Shown: piece after piece, positions 1 to 11,039 of the stretch
Layout: every line of letters begins with the position of its first letter
Position numbering within the stretch: position 1 is the stretch's first letter
Assembly: GCF_003589595.1 (NCBI RefSeq)
Contig: NW_020653855.1
Span: 3,306,771-3,370,770 of the forward strand
Reading direction: 5' to 3'
Length of the DNA: 64,000 bases
From: Hyposmocoma kahamanoa
Lineage: Eukaryota; Arthropoda; Insecta; Lepidoptera; Cosmopterigidae
Program-made: the position numbers and the translations under genes
Notes under the pieces: generated by a model
Databases searched by the model: none
What the model was told of the DNA's origin: nothing
What the model saw: the letters and a program-made list of their open reading frames with translations, nothing else

Positions 1-227
1 TAGACCATCCATATAAAAGTCTGTAAATGAACAAAAACTGAGTCTCTACTCATACCTTGTGTAGTTTAATTTACAAATAGACTATGCATGACAATTTCGT
101 GAAATTATTTATACATAATATAAATATAATATAGTATTTGAAAGTTTAAAAGTAGAAAATGTCCTCGAGAGCCGTACCCTAGGGCAGCGTGCCTGGCTGG
201 CAACATTTCCTCTTTGTATAGCTAAAC

Positions 228-416
228 TTATTCTTTGGCGGCTGTAACCCTAGCCCTGTGGTCACAGGAGGTTTTTACGAGGCGATCTGACAGTTCGTTC
301 GCTAGAAGTTTCGCCTGTGGCCCCCAGAGACCCAGGGTTTCAACCGCAAAAGGCACAAAGCTATAGCACTTATCTTTTACGGTTCTCGGCCGATCTGGCG
401 GCAGAATCTGCTCCAC
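228..416 (-). pseudogene. C-terminal scrap of a retrotransposon ORF
   Basis: This 62-codon reading frame carries FVPFAVETLGLWG followed by a helical tail ending in TAAKE. I recognise this as the extreme C-terminus seen in many LINE-type reverse transcriptase polyproteins (FVPxxVETLGxWG). It starts right after an in-frame TGA (417-419), so only the tail survives and the rest of the element is absent or unrecognisable upstream. It is a dead fragment; which LINE clade it came from cannot be told from so little. Confidence 0.55.
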
Positions 417-1099
417 TCACGGTTGCAAGGACATGGGAGTGGGCTACACGGTGTCAACACAGGTTGCGTCTCACACTAGACGTCTTTCATGGACAACGGT
501 GGCGAGGCGTCCGTATAACTCGATTCCCCCCTGTTTGCCTAAAATTTCCCACGTACCTATTACCAGTTGCACCGCGCATACCCCACCACTTAAAAAACGT
601 TTATTTAAAATATTTAAATTAAAACCTTATTTACACATAATAATATAAATTTGTTTTAATGTCAGAATCGTTGCCAGATGTAAAACTTTCTTAAAATATT
701 GTAACAAAATTATTATAATAGCAAATTAATACAAAATATGGTTAATTTGTATTTTGTAAATCTTAACGATAAATAGTGTTACGTATGTATCTACATATAT
801 TTAATTGGGTGTTTCTTTCTAATAGGACTACGTAACGAATTTATGTAGAAGGTTTAAAAGCTATGGTTATTTTATGTGTAAAATAAGTTATCCTGTGAAA
901 TGAAGTGAACCTTGAATCTTGAATTGAGTAAATCTTGTGTCCTAATAAGTGTTGTATTTAAATGTCGCCAAGCGCCTTTTTAACGGGAAAATATTTTTTT
1001 GTTAAAGTGTTTTTTGTTTTTGAAATAGTTAAATCTTCGGCTTTACCAAGGAAAATTTTCAAGCCTCGCCACTGATGGACAGTCATACTCTAAGCCGTT
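417..1099. other. AT-rich stretch, no gene seen
   Basis: No convincing coding region, RNA gene or repeat boundary was seen. The sequence is AT-rich with many stops in all frames. Confidence 0.5.
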
Positions 1100-1215
1100 A
1101 GGTTTATTTTTTTTATTTTTTTTTTTATACATGACAGGCAAATGACTCCACTCCACCTGATGTTAAGTGGAAAGTGGTATCCAAACGCGAAGGTACCTAG
1201 TGCAGCGATGAAACG
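1100..1215 (-). repeat. LINE 3'-end fragment
   Basis: The stretch CACCTGATGTTAAGTGG followed by GCGAAGGTACC matches the 3' end found at 41215-41400 and, in the other orientation, at 52190-52300. There it follows a recognisable LINE C-terminus, so this copy is the 3'-untranslated tail of the same LINE family. A short (ATT)n run lies just downstream at 1222-1242. Confidence 0.5.
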
Positions 1216-1309
1216 ATTGAAATTATTATTATTATTATTATAATGTCGCAGTGGCTCTTTTTTATTTTGATTAGGATTAGCGCCATCTACCCATGTTAGC
1301 AAGCGGTAA

Positions 1310-1980
1310 TATCTAAATTAGTTTGTAACACACATCGCAATCTATTGTTACGCATATTATCACAGTTCAGAAAATAATTCTAGCTCAATATTTGAATAAT
1401 ATTATAGAAAGAAAAAAACTGGCTGCTTGTATTAATTGATATCCACGGCCATTGACGTAATATAAACTACTTCCAGGCTTATGGATCGGCGCCATCTAGA
1501 CGAAAGATGGAATTTTGACCTTTTTCGTACTGTTATACGAGGCGTAGTAAAAGTCTTTTTAAAAAAAACACAATTTTCCCGAAATTGTGTAATTCAGGAA
1601 GAAGTGGTAAATAAATATAATTAAATACAATAGAATTGAATTGGCACTTGTTTACACGACAGGAGTTTGAAAGGAACTGAACTGCTTTCTATAGAGTTTT
1701 AGTGATGTTCAAAGAAGAAGCTGACTAGGAGGAATGGCAGGGCTGATTCTAGTAGTTTAGGTAGTAGGGCTGGGATATAACAGTACGATCTGTAAATGTG
1801 GAGTCCATCGTTATCTAACTTTTGGATTACTCTTCCAATCTCGTGTTCAAAACAGAGTTAGGAAAATACTTCTTAACTATCGTACTTTCAAAGAGAATTA
1901 TTTAAAATAAACTCTGTGTAGAAATCTGTGACAGCGTAAAAATGAAATAGCGTTTTTGTAGAACTTACAAAATTTTTTAC
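1310..1980. other. AT-rich stretch, no gene seen
   Basis: No supported coding or RNA feature. It contains one GGCGCCATCTAGACG motif near 1490; GCGCCATCT recurs in several insect repeats, including tS1 in this window. Confidence 0.45.
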
Positions 1981-1984
1981 AAGT

Positions 1985-2240
1985 GTTATTATAATTATTA
2001 ATACAAAGATCAAACACTTAGAAAAAATTCCTTCGATCCGGCCGGATACGAACCGACGTCTCCTAGCAAACCGTACTAGACGCTATGCAAACTTAAGCCA
2101 CGGAACGAACCAGCGGACCTCACGAATTTTTCTATGTACTTGTTGTCGGATCTTTATACTTGGTTTTCAATTGTTCAATCCAAAAAAACTTTTTAGCAGT
2201 AGCGCCATCTTTGAGACTTTTACAAGTATTACGTATTTGA
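1985..2240 (-). repeat. tS1 tRNA-derived SINE copy
   Basis: On the minus strand the copy carries a tRNA-like head with a decayed box A and a box B-like GGTTCGTATCC, followed by the tS1 body with AGCGCCATCT. It is more diverged than the copies at 3965-4360 and 37335-37760. Not a functional tRNA: the acceptor arms do not pair. Confidence 0.7.
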
Positions 2241-2765
2241 TTTTAATATCGAGACTTAATCGTGTATATAAAACGTATTTTATGTATATAATTACTTTCC
2301 GATTTTAAAGTCAAATAATGTATCAAAATCGTGAAAGTTTTTTCATGTATATAATAGACTATCTGCCAAATACAACACTATCTTGCCCTATGCATTAGCA
2401 TAGCCATACAAAGGGGGAAATCTGCCAGCATTTTGGGCACCTTGCTGCGAGGGACCCAATTTCATTAATATAATGTTAGTTTCTAGTTATTCAAACAACC
2501 TCTGAATATTCCACTCAGCAGGCGAACGACCCAGTAATAGATTGCAAGAAAATGCTTCAGCAGCACTACTCAGCAACACGAACGACCGAAAACCAGACTG
2601 CAAGATAACGCTTCAACGGCACCTTACATCGATGAATATTTAGATGTAAGAGACTTAGTTAGAGAGAGATTTGTATATATAGCAATTACTTTATTTATAA
2701 AATTACTCTTTCAACAGCAGTCGAGTTTAATTTATCTCCTGGTAGCATCCTCTCACTGTGACTAA

Positions 2766-2940
2766 GAGTCGTATTCTAGAACTCTACTCAATACTCAAGT
2801 CAGGATTTGAGCAGACTTGAGTATGATTTCAAGCACTGGAAATACGACCCTAATGGCAAGGACTTGAGTATGATTTTTAGTGCTCACTGCAATACTCAAA
2901 TCCTGACTTGAGTATTGAGTAGAATTCTGGAATACGACCC
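2766..2940. mobile_element. 175-bp MITE with 46-bp inverted repeats, Harbinger-like
   Basis: The two ends are inverted copies over 46 bp with three mismatches (GAGTCGTATTC... against GGGTCGTATTC... on the other strand). The element is flanked on both sides by TAA (2763-2765 and 2941-2943). A three-base TWA target duplication plus GGG/GAG-type termini is the signature of PIF/Harbinger elements. No ORF is present, so it is non-autonomous. The near-identity of the arms suggests a fairly recent insertion. Confidence 0.75.
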
Positions 2941-3318
2941 TAAGACAGTAGATCGGTCTTGTGAGTCTGTGAGACCGGCAGTGGGAATATCCATCCCAGT
3001 ATACCCTTATTTCCTTCCCCCGTCGGTCTGTTGGGTAGGTCTCACGACGCAGATATCCTGTATTTATTTATATATTTATTTAATACACCTATATGGTTAG
3101 GGCTAGGGCCTATATATTTTAATATTATATTTTAACTTATTGTCTAATAAATAAATTAAGAAACTTTGCCGGTTATATTGTTTTCAATATTAGTAAATTG
3201 TTTTCATACATACTTTGAAACAGACGTGCACATCCTTCGTCGGTAGCATCAGGATTAAGTGCTGTAAAGGTAAATTAAAATAGTAGTTTGCAATATTTAT
3301 TTTATCATTATGTTTTAA

Positions 3319-3480
3319 CTGCCTCCGTAGCCGAACGGTTACCATGCCGGACTGCCACGCAGAGGTCCCAGGTTCGATTCCCGGGCCGGGAGAAATAGTT
3401 GTATGGCCTACAATTATTTCTCTCGTGAGTTTGGGTGTAATTTGTGTCCATGGCACCCGTGACACAGGGTTTCTCTAGTG
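3319..3480 (+). repeat. tS2 tRNA-Gly-like SINE copy
   Basis: The head has box A-like GTAGCCGAACGGTTA and box B GGTTCGATTCC. The segment between them, with GACTGCCACGC, matches the anticodon arm of tRNA-Gly(GCC). The body continues with TTATTTCTCTCGTGAGTTTG and CACCCGTGACACAGGG, shared with about ten other copies in the window. The usual tail (GTTGAGTGTGTGCGTTATTATT) is missing here. Confidence 0.8.
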
Positions 3481-3964
3481 ATCTGGCCAACTTCGAGACG
3501 AGAAAAATATCCTCGAGAACTCGAAAAAATCTAATTACATTTTTTAATACCGCGCAGAATAAACTAAATTATTTTTAAAAATAAAAACCCGACTGGAAAA
3601 ATATTTAGATGGAAAGAAAAAAGTTATATAAAAAAAATAGACTTCACAAAAAAAAAACTAAAATGAGGAATGTAGAATGCACTATGCATGCGAAGTGTTT
3701 TGTTCAGTACCTATCTATCTACTTCAGTGAATTATTAATTATGGTCACTCACATACTTAAGAAGTTGTTCACTATGCAGTTGACACCCGATTTAATCAAA
3801 TAATAAAATATAGGCATTATAATACCAATAACGCATATGTTTCATAATTTTTGTTTGTTCTCGCGGGTTATGTTTTGACATGCTTTCTTTTATTTTAAGT
3901 AGATTTTTTCTTCTTTAATTAATGTTTTTAACTCAAATTTTTATTGAATTGATATTCTTTTTTT

Positions 3965-4360
3965 TTTGTGAAATTATTCCACTAATTTGTTATAATTATT
4001 AATACAAAGATCGAACACTCAGAAAAAATTCCTTCGATCCGGCCGGATTCGAACCGACGTCTTCTAGCTTACCGTGTCAGACGCTATACCAACTAAGCCA
4101 CGGAACGAACTAGCAGACCTCACGAAATTTTCTATATGCTTGTTGTCGTGTCTTTGTATTTGGTTTGTCAACGACTTTTTAGTCATAGCGCCATCTATGA
4201 GAAATCTATGAAAGTTTTATCTGCCAGTTAGATACCTTTACAGCTACCAGCCCTGGCGAAAGATGTCGCTATGTATTTGAAATTTTTATTGAATTAATAT
4301 TCAAATATTTTTGTGAAATTACTCCACTAGTTCGTTATAATTATTAATGCGAAGATCAAA
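3965..4360 (-). repeat. tS1 SINE unit bounded by direct repeats
   Basis: A tRNA-like head on the minus strand (box B GGTTCGAATCC) is followed by the body with AGCGCCATCTATGAG. The same ~60-bp tail (GTGAAATTAYTCCACTA ... AATACAAAGATCGAACAC) occurs on both sides, about 343 bp apart. This means either a tandem array cut after one unit or a SINE with repeated ends. Confidence 0.75.
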
Positions 4361-4374
4361 CAGAAAATAAAACT

Positions 4375-4575
4375 TTAATAGATTTCTCATAGATGGCACT
4401 ACGACTTAAAAACCAAATACAATGACACGACAACAAGTACATAGAAAAATTCGTGAGGTTCGCTGGTTCGTTCCGTGGCCTAGTTGGTATAGCGTCTGGC
4501 ACGGTATACTAGAAGACGTCGGTTCAAATCCGGCCGAAACAAAGGATTTTTTTCTGTTCGATCTTTGTAATATCT
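4375..4575 (+). repeat. tS1 SINE copy, inverted relative to its neighbour
   Basis: This is the same family in plus orientation, with box A-like GTGGCCTAGTTGGTATAGC and box B GGTTCAAATCC. It lies head-to-head with the minus copy at 3965-4360. Confidence 0.75.
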
Positions 4576-4916
4576 AAAATATAATATATATAATAATCAT
4601 AATGTTTGTAATTTACGTATTTCGCGTGTTAAATAAAACCGATTTTGTTCTATTTTTTATTTTATGTTAACTAAATTTAATATAACAAAACAGTCTTACC
4701 TCTCGTTATACAAAACGAAGAACACAATATAAACAGTTTCGCGAACGTTGTCGTCATTTTGAATTATTATTTTTAATGACAAGATCGTATGTCAACAACG
4801 AAGTAGCGCAGTGTAATGAGAAATATATTACATTATCATCTATTATAAAGTTGCGGGAAATTGTTATTGTTGAATGACGAACTATATAAAGGGTGACTAT
4901 GTAAATGACATATTGT

Positions 4917-5155
4917 CGCCTTATTTCTCAAACTCGTATCTTAAAACACAAAGTTACTGAAATGCAAAAAATGGATTTTATATACAAATTTTGCAGGCTG
5001 ATTTCACATCATATTACCCTCATATTTACAGCCCAGCTTTTACATATTCTTAAAGTAACGCGTCCAAATTAACACCCTTGATAAGAAATTTAAAATAAAT
5101 AGAACGTTTTACCATTCACTCTTTATCAAGATACGAGTTTGAGAAAGTAAGGCAT
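4917..5155. repeat. ~240-bp element with 25-bp inverted ends
   Basis: The left end GCCTTATTTCTCAAACTCG is repeated inverted at the right end with a single 1-nt indel over about 25 bp. No clear target-site duplication could be read and there is no ORF, so this is a MITE of undetermined superfamily. Confidence 0.5.
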
Positions 5156-5194
5156 CGATATCGATTTAAAATATTACATTAAAAAAATATTTTT

Positions 5195-5392
5195 AGTAGC
5201 AGTAGAGCTCCTTCAGAAAGAGTTCGTCCAGGGAAGTACTGCCACCTTACCTATTTCTGTCGCCAAGCAGTAACGTGAGCATTGCTAAAATTGGCTTGTC
5301 AACTTATGTCTCAGGGTGACAGACGCATTGGCATCGACGGGGATGTCGCTTAAAATCAGTGGCACAACTTTTTTGTCCCGTCACTTGACATA
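5195..5392 (-). repeat. DR1 copy
   Basis: The copy runs from the 3' end (AGTAGAGCTCCTTC) to CCCGTCACTTGACAT and is internally shortened. On the minus strand it directly follows a T-rich LINE-type 3' tail (5393-5460), the same arrangement as at 41025-41400. Confidence 0.7.
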
Positions 5393-5755
5393 ATTTTTTA
5401 TTTTTTTTTATAAATAACACACACACGGCTAACTGGTAATGGGCAGAGCCGTCTTTCATTATGAAAAAGAAGACAAAACTCTCCTACAGCTATCGACTTA
5501 TTTCGTCGTCTTTAACCTCACCTGTATATCATCTGTATAAGAACAAAAAATATTTAATTTCGAGATACTTCATTAACCTTAGATAACGTGACCCGTACCA
5601 GAGAACAAAAAAGTAACGACAAACACTCTCCGCCCCTCCCTAGCTTTAGATACTGCACCGAGCCCCGCACATTGACGGTCACATGGACTGAACGACAACA
5701 AGGCTGTCGAAACTTGTACGTTAATATACAACATCACTGTACGTTACTATTTATA

Positions 5756-5847
5756 ATGGTCGTGAATTGTGTTGTGTACGACTGTTTATCATCATCTAAA
5801 CGGGATAAAGAGAGGATTTTCTTTCGTTTTCCGGAAGATGAAACAAA
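5756..5847 (+). CDS. THAP-domain first exon (partial gene)
   Basis: The ATG at 5756 opens a 30-residue segment with the start of a THAP zinc finger: Cys5 and Cys10 (C-x4-C), a basic stretch, then FFRFPED at residues 22-28, matching the F-x2-FP pattern of THAP N-termini. The coding part ends in a strong splice donor, GTAAGT (5848-5853), in phase 2. THAP domains are C2CH DNA-binding modules, usually at the protein N-terminus, found in host transcription regulators and in P-type transposases. The second half of the domain (invariant Trp and the C-x2-H pair) was not found downstream. There a gag-like relic occupies 6290-7385. This could be a live gene with a long first intron, an orphan exon, or a transposase remnant. 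The frame is also open upstream to 5588, but a THAP start close to the Met is usual. Confidence 0.6.
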
Positions 5848-6289
5848 GTAAGTAAAAAGAAATATTTCAGACTCATTAAGTTATTGTTTTCTTAATTTAT
5901 TTAGTGCAAAGTAATATATAATACTAATTTATTACATTATTATAATGAGACGTCACAAATTCGTAACCTAGTAGACAAGTGTTCTCGAATTTTAAATTTT
6001 TATTGCCGATAAATATTACGTAGTGAATATGCTTAATTATTAACTTGATAACTTTGGATATGCAATTTCAAATACCTTCGTTACCTTATTTAAAAGTACG
6101 TGTCTAAAATATAACATTTTAAGTGCTTTTAACATTGGTTTTTAAACAAATCTTAAAATGTTATTGTAGTTAGTGAATTAATTTTTTATTTTATTTATTT
6201 ATTTCAGGCCACATGACCCATATAATATATACCTTAAAGACTAACATACACAGGTACTATATAATAAAACACTATTTCTAACTAATCTA

Positions 6290-7385
6290 CACGAATTGCA
6301 CTTGTCGGCGACGTGTGACGTAACCGGCCGCGGAACCGCCGATATAATAATAATAATAATATAATAATAATAATCATTAAGACAGATAAGACACCCTTCG
6401 GCCAAAATTCTTCCTTCGTGAATGTCGACAGATGTTCGGTCGATACTCTCACCACAAACGAATTGAAATTTACGTTGTGGCGGGACTCCAACCGCTCGCC
6501 CCTCAGGGTGTATTTGGCTTTATGTCTGATATACTCCACTATCTCCTCCGACTTCTAGAGTAATGCAGCCGCGACAGGTACAGCAGCGTCGTCGGTGTGG
6601 CCGGACGCAGCAGGAAGTTCGGTCCTGTCGGTGCTGTTCCACACTGGTTACGGCTGATGGGCTTCCTCTTCTTCTTCTTCTCCACTTTTGTGAAGCCGTC
6701 CTCGTCGCACCGGTCCATCTGCCTCTATGGTTTTACATCTTCAGAGACTTGTACACGGGGATTACTTTTTCCCTTATTAGATTGCCGCTGATCATGTTTC
6801 AAAGTGGCGGGTTGACGTGCGTAGGTACGCGTGACGTTTCCACCGAGGCGGAGGTCACGCGCGGTGGCATAAGAGATCGGTGTATTCGAATATGCCGACT
6901 CGACACTGCAAATGGATGCATTTTGCGCCCCACGACGCATGTTTACATTAGAGGCTTCTTGTGACCTACATATCGAAGCAGCGTTGCTTAATAACGCAAC
7001 TTGGGCACACAGCTCAATTACGGTGTTATCCGAAGCCTCTAATTTACGTTGTAATTAGGTTGGACTTCAAAGACGTAATGTCCTTCAGCAGCCTAGTGAC
7101 ATCAACGTGGTCAAACGTGACTGGGGGTACGCCACGAATGTGGGCACGTCGTCCGGGTCAGCCTCCACAGGAGTGTGATGATATCCTGGAGACTCTTCAC
7201 GCCTCCATCCCTCCGGCGAGATGGCATCTGTTCGGCTTTACCGAGGCTCTGGAACAGCATCTTGCCACTGCAAATCTCATCCTCATTGAAATTCGATTTG
7301 CAGATCTGCACAATGCCGACTTCGTCCATGGTGTCGATGGCGTGTTGAATAAACGCCAGGAGCTCATTGGCAATAAGTTGCTAGA
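6290..7385 (-). pseudogene. gag-like ORF1 relic of a retrotransposon
   Basis: Read on the minus strand, pieces of one protein appear in order but in different frames. First comes an N-terminal block (EEQMPSRRRDG-like, here KAEQMPSRRRDGGVKSLQD), then TFDHVDVTRLLKD near 7105-7130. A middle part (6725-6940) and a lysine-rich linker follow, then a C-terminal block with NVNFNSFVVRV and FWPKGV, ending in RRFRGRL. I recognise this as the ORF1-type protein that accompanies many insect retrotransposons; the exact clade is not decided. At least three frame changes, several stops and an (ATA)n expansion at about 6342-6375 inside the C-terminal block show it is dead. It lies in reverse orientation about 450 bp beyond the THAP exon. 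Confidence 0.6.
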
Positions 7386-7533
7386 AACACATTGTCAATT
7401 ACGCGCAGCGGCCTGTGCCGCGCGAGACACAAGTTACAATTCATAATTAACTCACTGCGTAGTGGAGCGTTTCCGAACGCGCATTGCACTGCACTCTTTA
7501 ATACTACTCTCTAACTCTTTAACGCTTTAATTG

Positions 7534-7748
7534 ACTGCCTCCGCGGCCGAACTGTTACCATGCTGGACTGCCACGCAGAGGTCCCAGGTTCGATTCCCGG
7601 GCCGGGAGAAATATTTATATGGCCTACATTTATTTCTCTCGTGAGTTTGGGTGTAATTTGTGGTTGTCTAAGTGCGTTTCCATAGCACCCGCGACACAGG
7701 ATTTTCCCTAGTGCGGGGCTATGTTGAGTATGTGCGTTATTATTAAAA
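7534..7748 (+). repeat. tS2 SINE copy, nearly complete
   Basis: The tRNA-like head (CCGCGGCCGAACTG, GGTTCGATTCC), the body with CTCTCGTGAGTTTG and the tail GTTGAGTATGTGCGTTATTATT are all present. This is one of the most complete copies in the window. Confidence 0.8.
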
Positions 7749-7749
7749 A

Positions 7750-8340
7750 AAATGCAAAATATAATATTATATCTATAAACAGTCTAATGAACATGTGTAG
7801 TTATTAGGTTTCTATGAATAGAATTATAGATAACAGATTCGCGTTAGAATTTTCGCTACGTTGCCGCTCTGACCACGTGCAATAATAGTACGAGAGAGTG
7901 ATGAGTAACCCTGCCACTTCACGCACACATATGCGGGTGTGCAGAGCGCCTGCTGTATGTAGTAGTAGGTAAATAATTTTCGACCGTTGTATGGAGTGTT
8001 AGGGCTGCGCCCGTACTTATATTTTGAAATAATAATAAAAAATATGTTCAGAGCTGTTTAATGACCTATTATATAATGAACATTTACGATAACCTTAGAT
8101 AAGGTATGTAATAATTTAGATAATTAAGATAAAGATAAATAAGATTTAGATTTTAAATACAAACAACATTTTAGTTCAGACCTGTTAAATTATCTATTAT
8201 ATTTATTTTAAATGTTTTGGAGGTCGATAAAGTTAAGTCATGGGTTAAAATGATAATAATTGAAATACATATCAAGCTCTTGGGTTTCCCGATTGTTAGA
8301 CATTGTTTATTACTAATGTAATGACATCATTTTTAACCGA
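7750..8340. other. Spacer, no gene seen
   Basis: Mostly AT-rich. A moderately GC-rich patch at 7850-8010 contains many CpGs but no readable gene. The fragment ACCGATTTCAAAAAAGGAG at 8336 is the start of a truncated DR2 copy. Confidence 0.4.
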
Positions 8341-8344
8341 TTTC

Positions 8345-8485
8345 AAAAAAGGAGATCTTTTATGTGACGCAATGAACAAGTCGTGTGGCTGCTGGTAAGA
8401 TACACACCTATCCATAATAGTTGCAGTGCTATTGAAATCAAAGATCTGAGGGGCACTGCCACTGCGCCTGTCGCTGTCAATTAAG
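8345..8485 (+). repeat. DR1 5' half
   Basis: It carries the DR1 sequence from GACGCAATGAACAAGTCG through AGATCTGAGGGGCACTGCC, then breaks off. Confidence 0.7.
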
Positions 8486-8504
8486 AACTCTCATGTACAT
8501 ATTA

Positions 8505-9050
8505 ATAAGTAGCTTTATAGATATATAGTTTCCGCACACTTAAGACCTTTGCTTCGTCGAATAGAGAAGACGTAGGGTAACGGTAGGGCTTGCGCAACAT
8601 CACCGTTAATACACTTCTTTAGGCTCTCTCCAGAGTGATCATATAACAGGAGGCGGAGCCTCCCCACACCAATATGCAATAGCTTAAAATGGATTGACAC
8701 AGTGCAAGGTAAACTGCTGTTAGCAAACGCAGGTCAGCAGCCTCTCTGAGCAGCTTCATGGTGTGTATCAGCTTGCGGACCCTGGCACACGTTACTTCGA
8801 TGTGAACTGCAGAGGTCAGCCTCTCGTCTAAGGTCACGCCCAAATAGCGTACGGCGGTAGATCTGAGAATCTGTTCGCAATCACAATTGGCCCACCGCGC
8901 TCCCGAAGCGCCAGAACCCGTGTCATGTGCACAAGTATGGACTTTGACTGGCGGTGTTTCCCCATCTCTAGGGGCAGAGGCTTTTGTTTTGTGAAAACAC
9001 AAAAATTTAGTTTTTGAAACATTCATGTATATAAATTGCGATCTAACCAA
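8505..9050 (-). pseudogene. Non-LTR reverse transcriptase C-terminal relic
   Basis: The minus-strand frame reads VSKTKFLCFHKTK, then VRYLGVTLDERL, then SILSYCILVWGGSA. These are the post-catalytic RT/thumb motifs of jockey-type LINEs (the 'LGVxLD' and 'Y...WG' blocks). A frame change near 8619 leads into the last recognisable part (KCINGDVAQALPLPY in one frame, homologous continuation in another). The catalytic YADD part and everything upstream are missing, so this is a 5'-truncated, frame-broken copy. Confidence 0.75.
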
Positions 9051-9514
9051 TTCGAAATAATTAACACCCCTTGTTCAACATTGCGAAAACACTCATAGTT
9101 TCGACACCACACCATGTTCACCACACCACACACAACATTTTGTATGAGCGTTTGAAAGCACTGGCCCTCACGAATCATTCAGTGTTTTCGGGATATAAAT
9201 ATTTGTGATAGTTTTGAAGTTATGGTTCAATAAAGAAGGTACATTTAGTCAAATGTATGAAAAAAGCTTCGAGGCCAGGGTATCCTGCCTGATGCAACTG
9301 AAAAAGAAATTAATAACGGGGCACATTTTCATAATATTAATTTCACACACTAAATTAATACCAATAGAAACTACATTAAAAAAATGTAATTCCCACTAAT
9401 TATGCCTCATCGGCCCTTGGCGCTGAAGGTGTCAAATTATTATTTAGAGGCCTTTCTATTATAATTAAATCGGCTTCATTTGTTGAAAATGAAAGGGACT
9501 TAATTCTTGTTAAA

Positions 9515-9656
9515 GACACACACATAGACAACCACAAATTTTACCCAAATTCACGAGAGAAATAAATGTAGGCCATGCAAATATTTCTCCCGGCCCTCGA
9601 ATCAAACCTGGGACCTATGTGCGGCAGTCCGGCAAGGTAACCGTTCGGCCACGAAC
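9515..9656 (-). repeat. tS2 SINE copy, head and body
   Basis: The minus strand carries the tRNA-like head with a damaged box B and the CTCTCGTGAATTTG body segment. The tail is absent. Confidence 0.7.
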
Positions 9657-9659
9657 GCT

Positions 9660-10240
9660 ATCGAATCAGTGGATTGTTGATGACAAAGGTACAAATAATA
9701 AACTGCGCGTTTCATGAACGCGCGTTTGCAACGCAGCTCGAAGTCGCCGTGTGTAACCTCTCTTTAGCCGTGTGCAACATGTGCTTAGTACCGCCATCTA
9801 GCGAAGTTTTAAAGAACTCCTTCCCCGCTAGAACCAAGAAAGAGACCCAATATGGCGCGCGCGTGCTATATTTTTACTGGCACGATCGCGTTCTAATTCT
9901 TTTTTTTCTGTGTTTATAAACTGTGATTGATCATAAAATATCCAGTAGTTAATAAATAACTTCGTATTGTCAATTAACCGTATTTATTTCCTTTTTAAAA
10001 CCGCGGGAATTAAACTATGAAGTTGTGGTGTTTACAAATATTACCAATACAAATTAATTACATTGTAGGCGCACGAAACAAATATTCATTTGTCTTTAAT
10101 ATTACCTACAGCTGATCTGACGATGGAAATGGTAGACAGATGAGAGGATGTTCTAAACAGTTCTAAACAGATTTCAAAGTTTTGGTTTTATTTTCTAAAC
10201 AAAGTTTTGAGGTCGGTTTCTTTTAACAAAAAGTTTTTTA
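9660..10240. other. Spacer with a GC-richer patch, no gene seen
   Basis: Between 9690 and 9880 the DNA is CpG-rich and contains ACCGCCATCTAGCGAAG, a motif often found in insect LTRs, but no paired LTR, primer-binding site or ORF could be recognised. Confidence 0.35.
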
Positions 10241-10245
10241 ATAAT

Positions 10246-10460
10246 ATCAAGTGACGGGACGAACAAGTCGTGTGGCTGCTGGTAAGATACACGCCTATCC
10301 ATAACAGTTGCAGTGCTATTGAAATCAAAGATCTGAGGGGCACTGCCACTGCGCCTGTCACCTAGAGACATAAGTTGACAAGTCCAATGTTTCTACAATT
10401 TCCTGCAACACCTGCACGCTTACCCTTCCAAAATACTGCTTGACGACAGAAATAGGAACT
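10246..10460 (+). repeat. DR1 copy
   Basis: It runs from AAGTGACGGGACGAACAAG through AGATCTGAGGGGCACTG to the TGCTTGACGACAGAAATAGG block. Confidence 0.75.
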
Positions 10461-10671
10461 AAACCTTAGGCGAGAATTTTTCGTCAGACGCGCGAGCTGT
10501 TTTTGACACGTATCTAGTTCGTATAGGTACAGTCATCCCACCTTCTAATCATTCTCTTTTCTGGTTCGTGGCCATTATCATATTTTTGAGATTTTGAATT
10601 GTTATCGAATTTTCTTTTTCGTCACTATTCTTAAGTTTATTCTGTCCGTCGTCACTTCTTCTTTTTTTAAT

Positions 10672-10860
10672 ATCAAGTGACGGGACGAATAAGTTGTGCG
10701 CCTGATGAAGCTACAATGAGATATAAGTTGACAAGTCCCATGTGCCTGTAATTTCACCAGCACCCTTGCCCTTCAAAATCGGAACACAGTAATGCTGACA
10801 TTACTGCTTGGCGGCAGAAATAGGAAAAGTGGCAGTACTTCGCCGGACGAACTCTTTCAC
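10672..10860 (+). repeat. DR1 copy, internally deleted
   Basis: The 5' start (AAGTGACGGGACGAATAAG) is joined directly to the second half (ATAAGTTGACAAGTCCC and onward), ending at the GACGAACTCTTTCACAAG block. The middle is missing. A (CTATA)n-like run follows at 10869-10900. Confidence 0.75.
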
Positions 10861-10934
10861 AAGCTGTACACTATACTATACTATACTACACTACACTACA
10901 CCGTAGAGTGGCAAAGTGGAGTGTCGATAAATTT

Positions 10935-11035
10935 TTAGTATCTAGTAGAGCTCTTTGTGGAAGAGTTAATCCAAGGAAATACTGCCCCCATACCTATTTC
11001 TGCCGTCAAGCAGTAATGTAAGATTTACTGTGCAT
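10935..11035 (-). repeat. DR1 3' end fragment
   Basis: Only the 3' portion (AGTAGAGCTCTTTG to CAAGCAGTAATG) is present, facing the neighbouring plus-strand copy. Confidence 0.65.
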
Positions 11036-11039
11036 TGCG

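Noticed and set aside
6563..7446. Two plus-strand ORFs of 133 and 161 codons
   Set aside because: They are opposite-strand shadows of the gag-like ORF1 relic, whose minus-strand motifs are recognisable.
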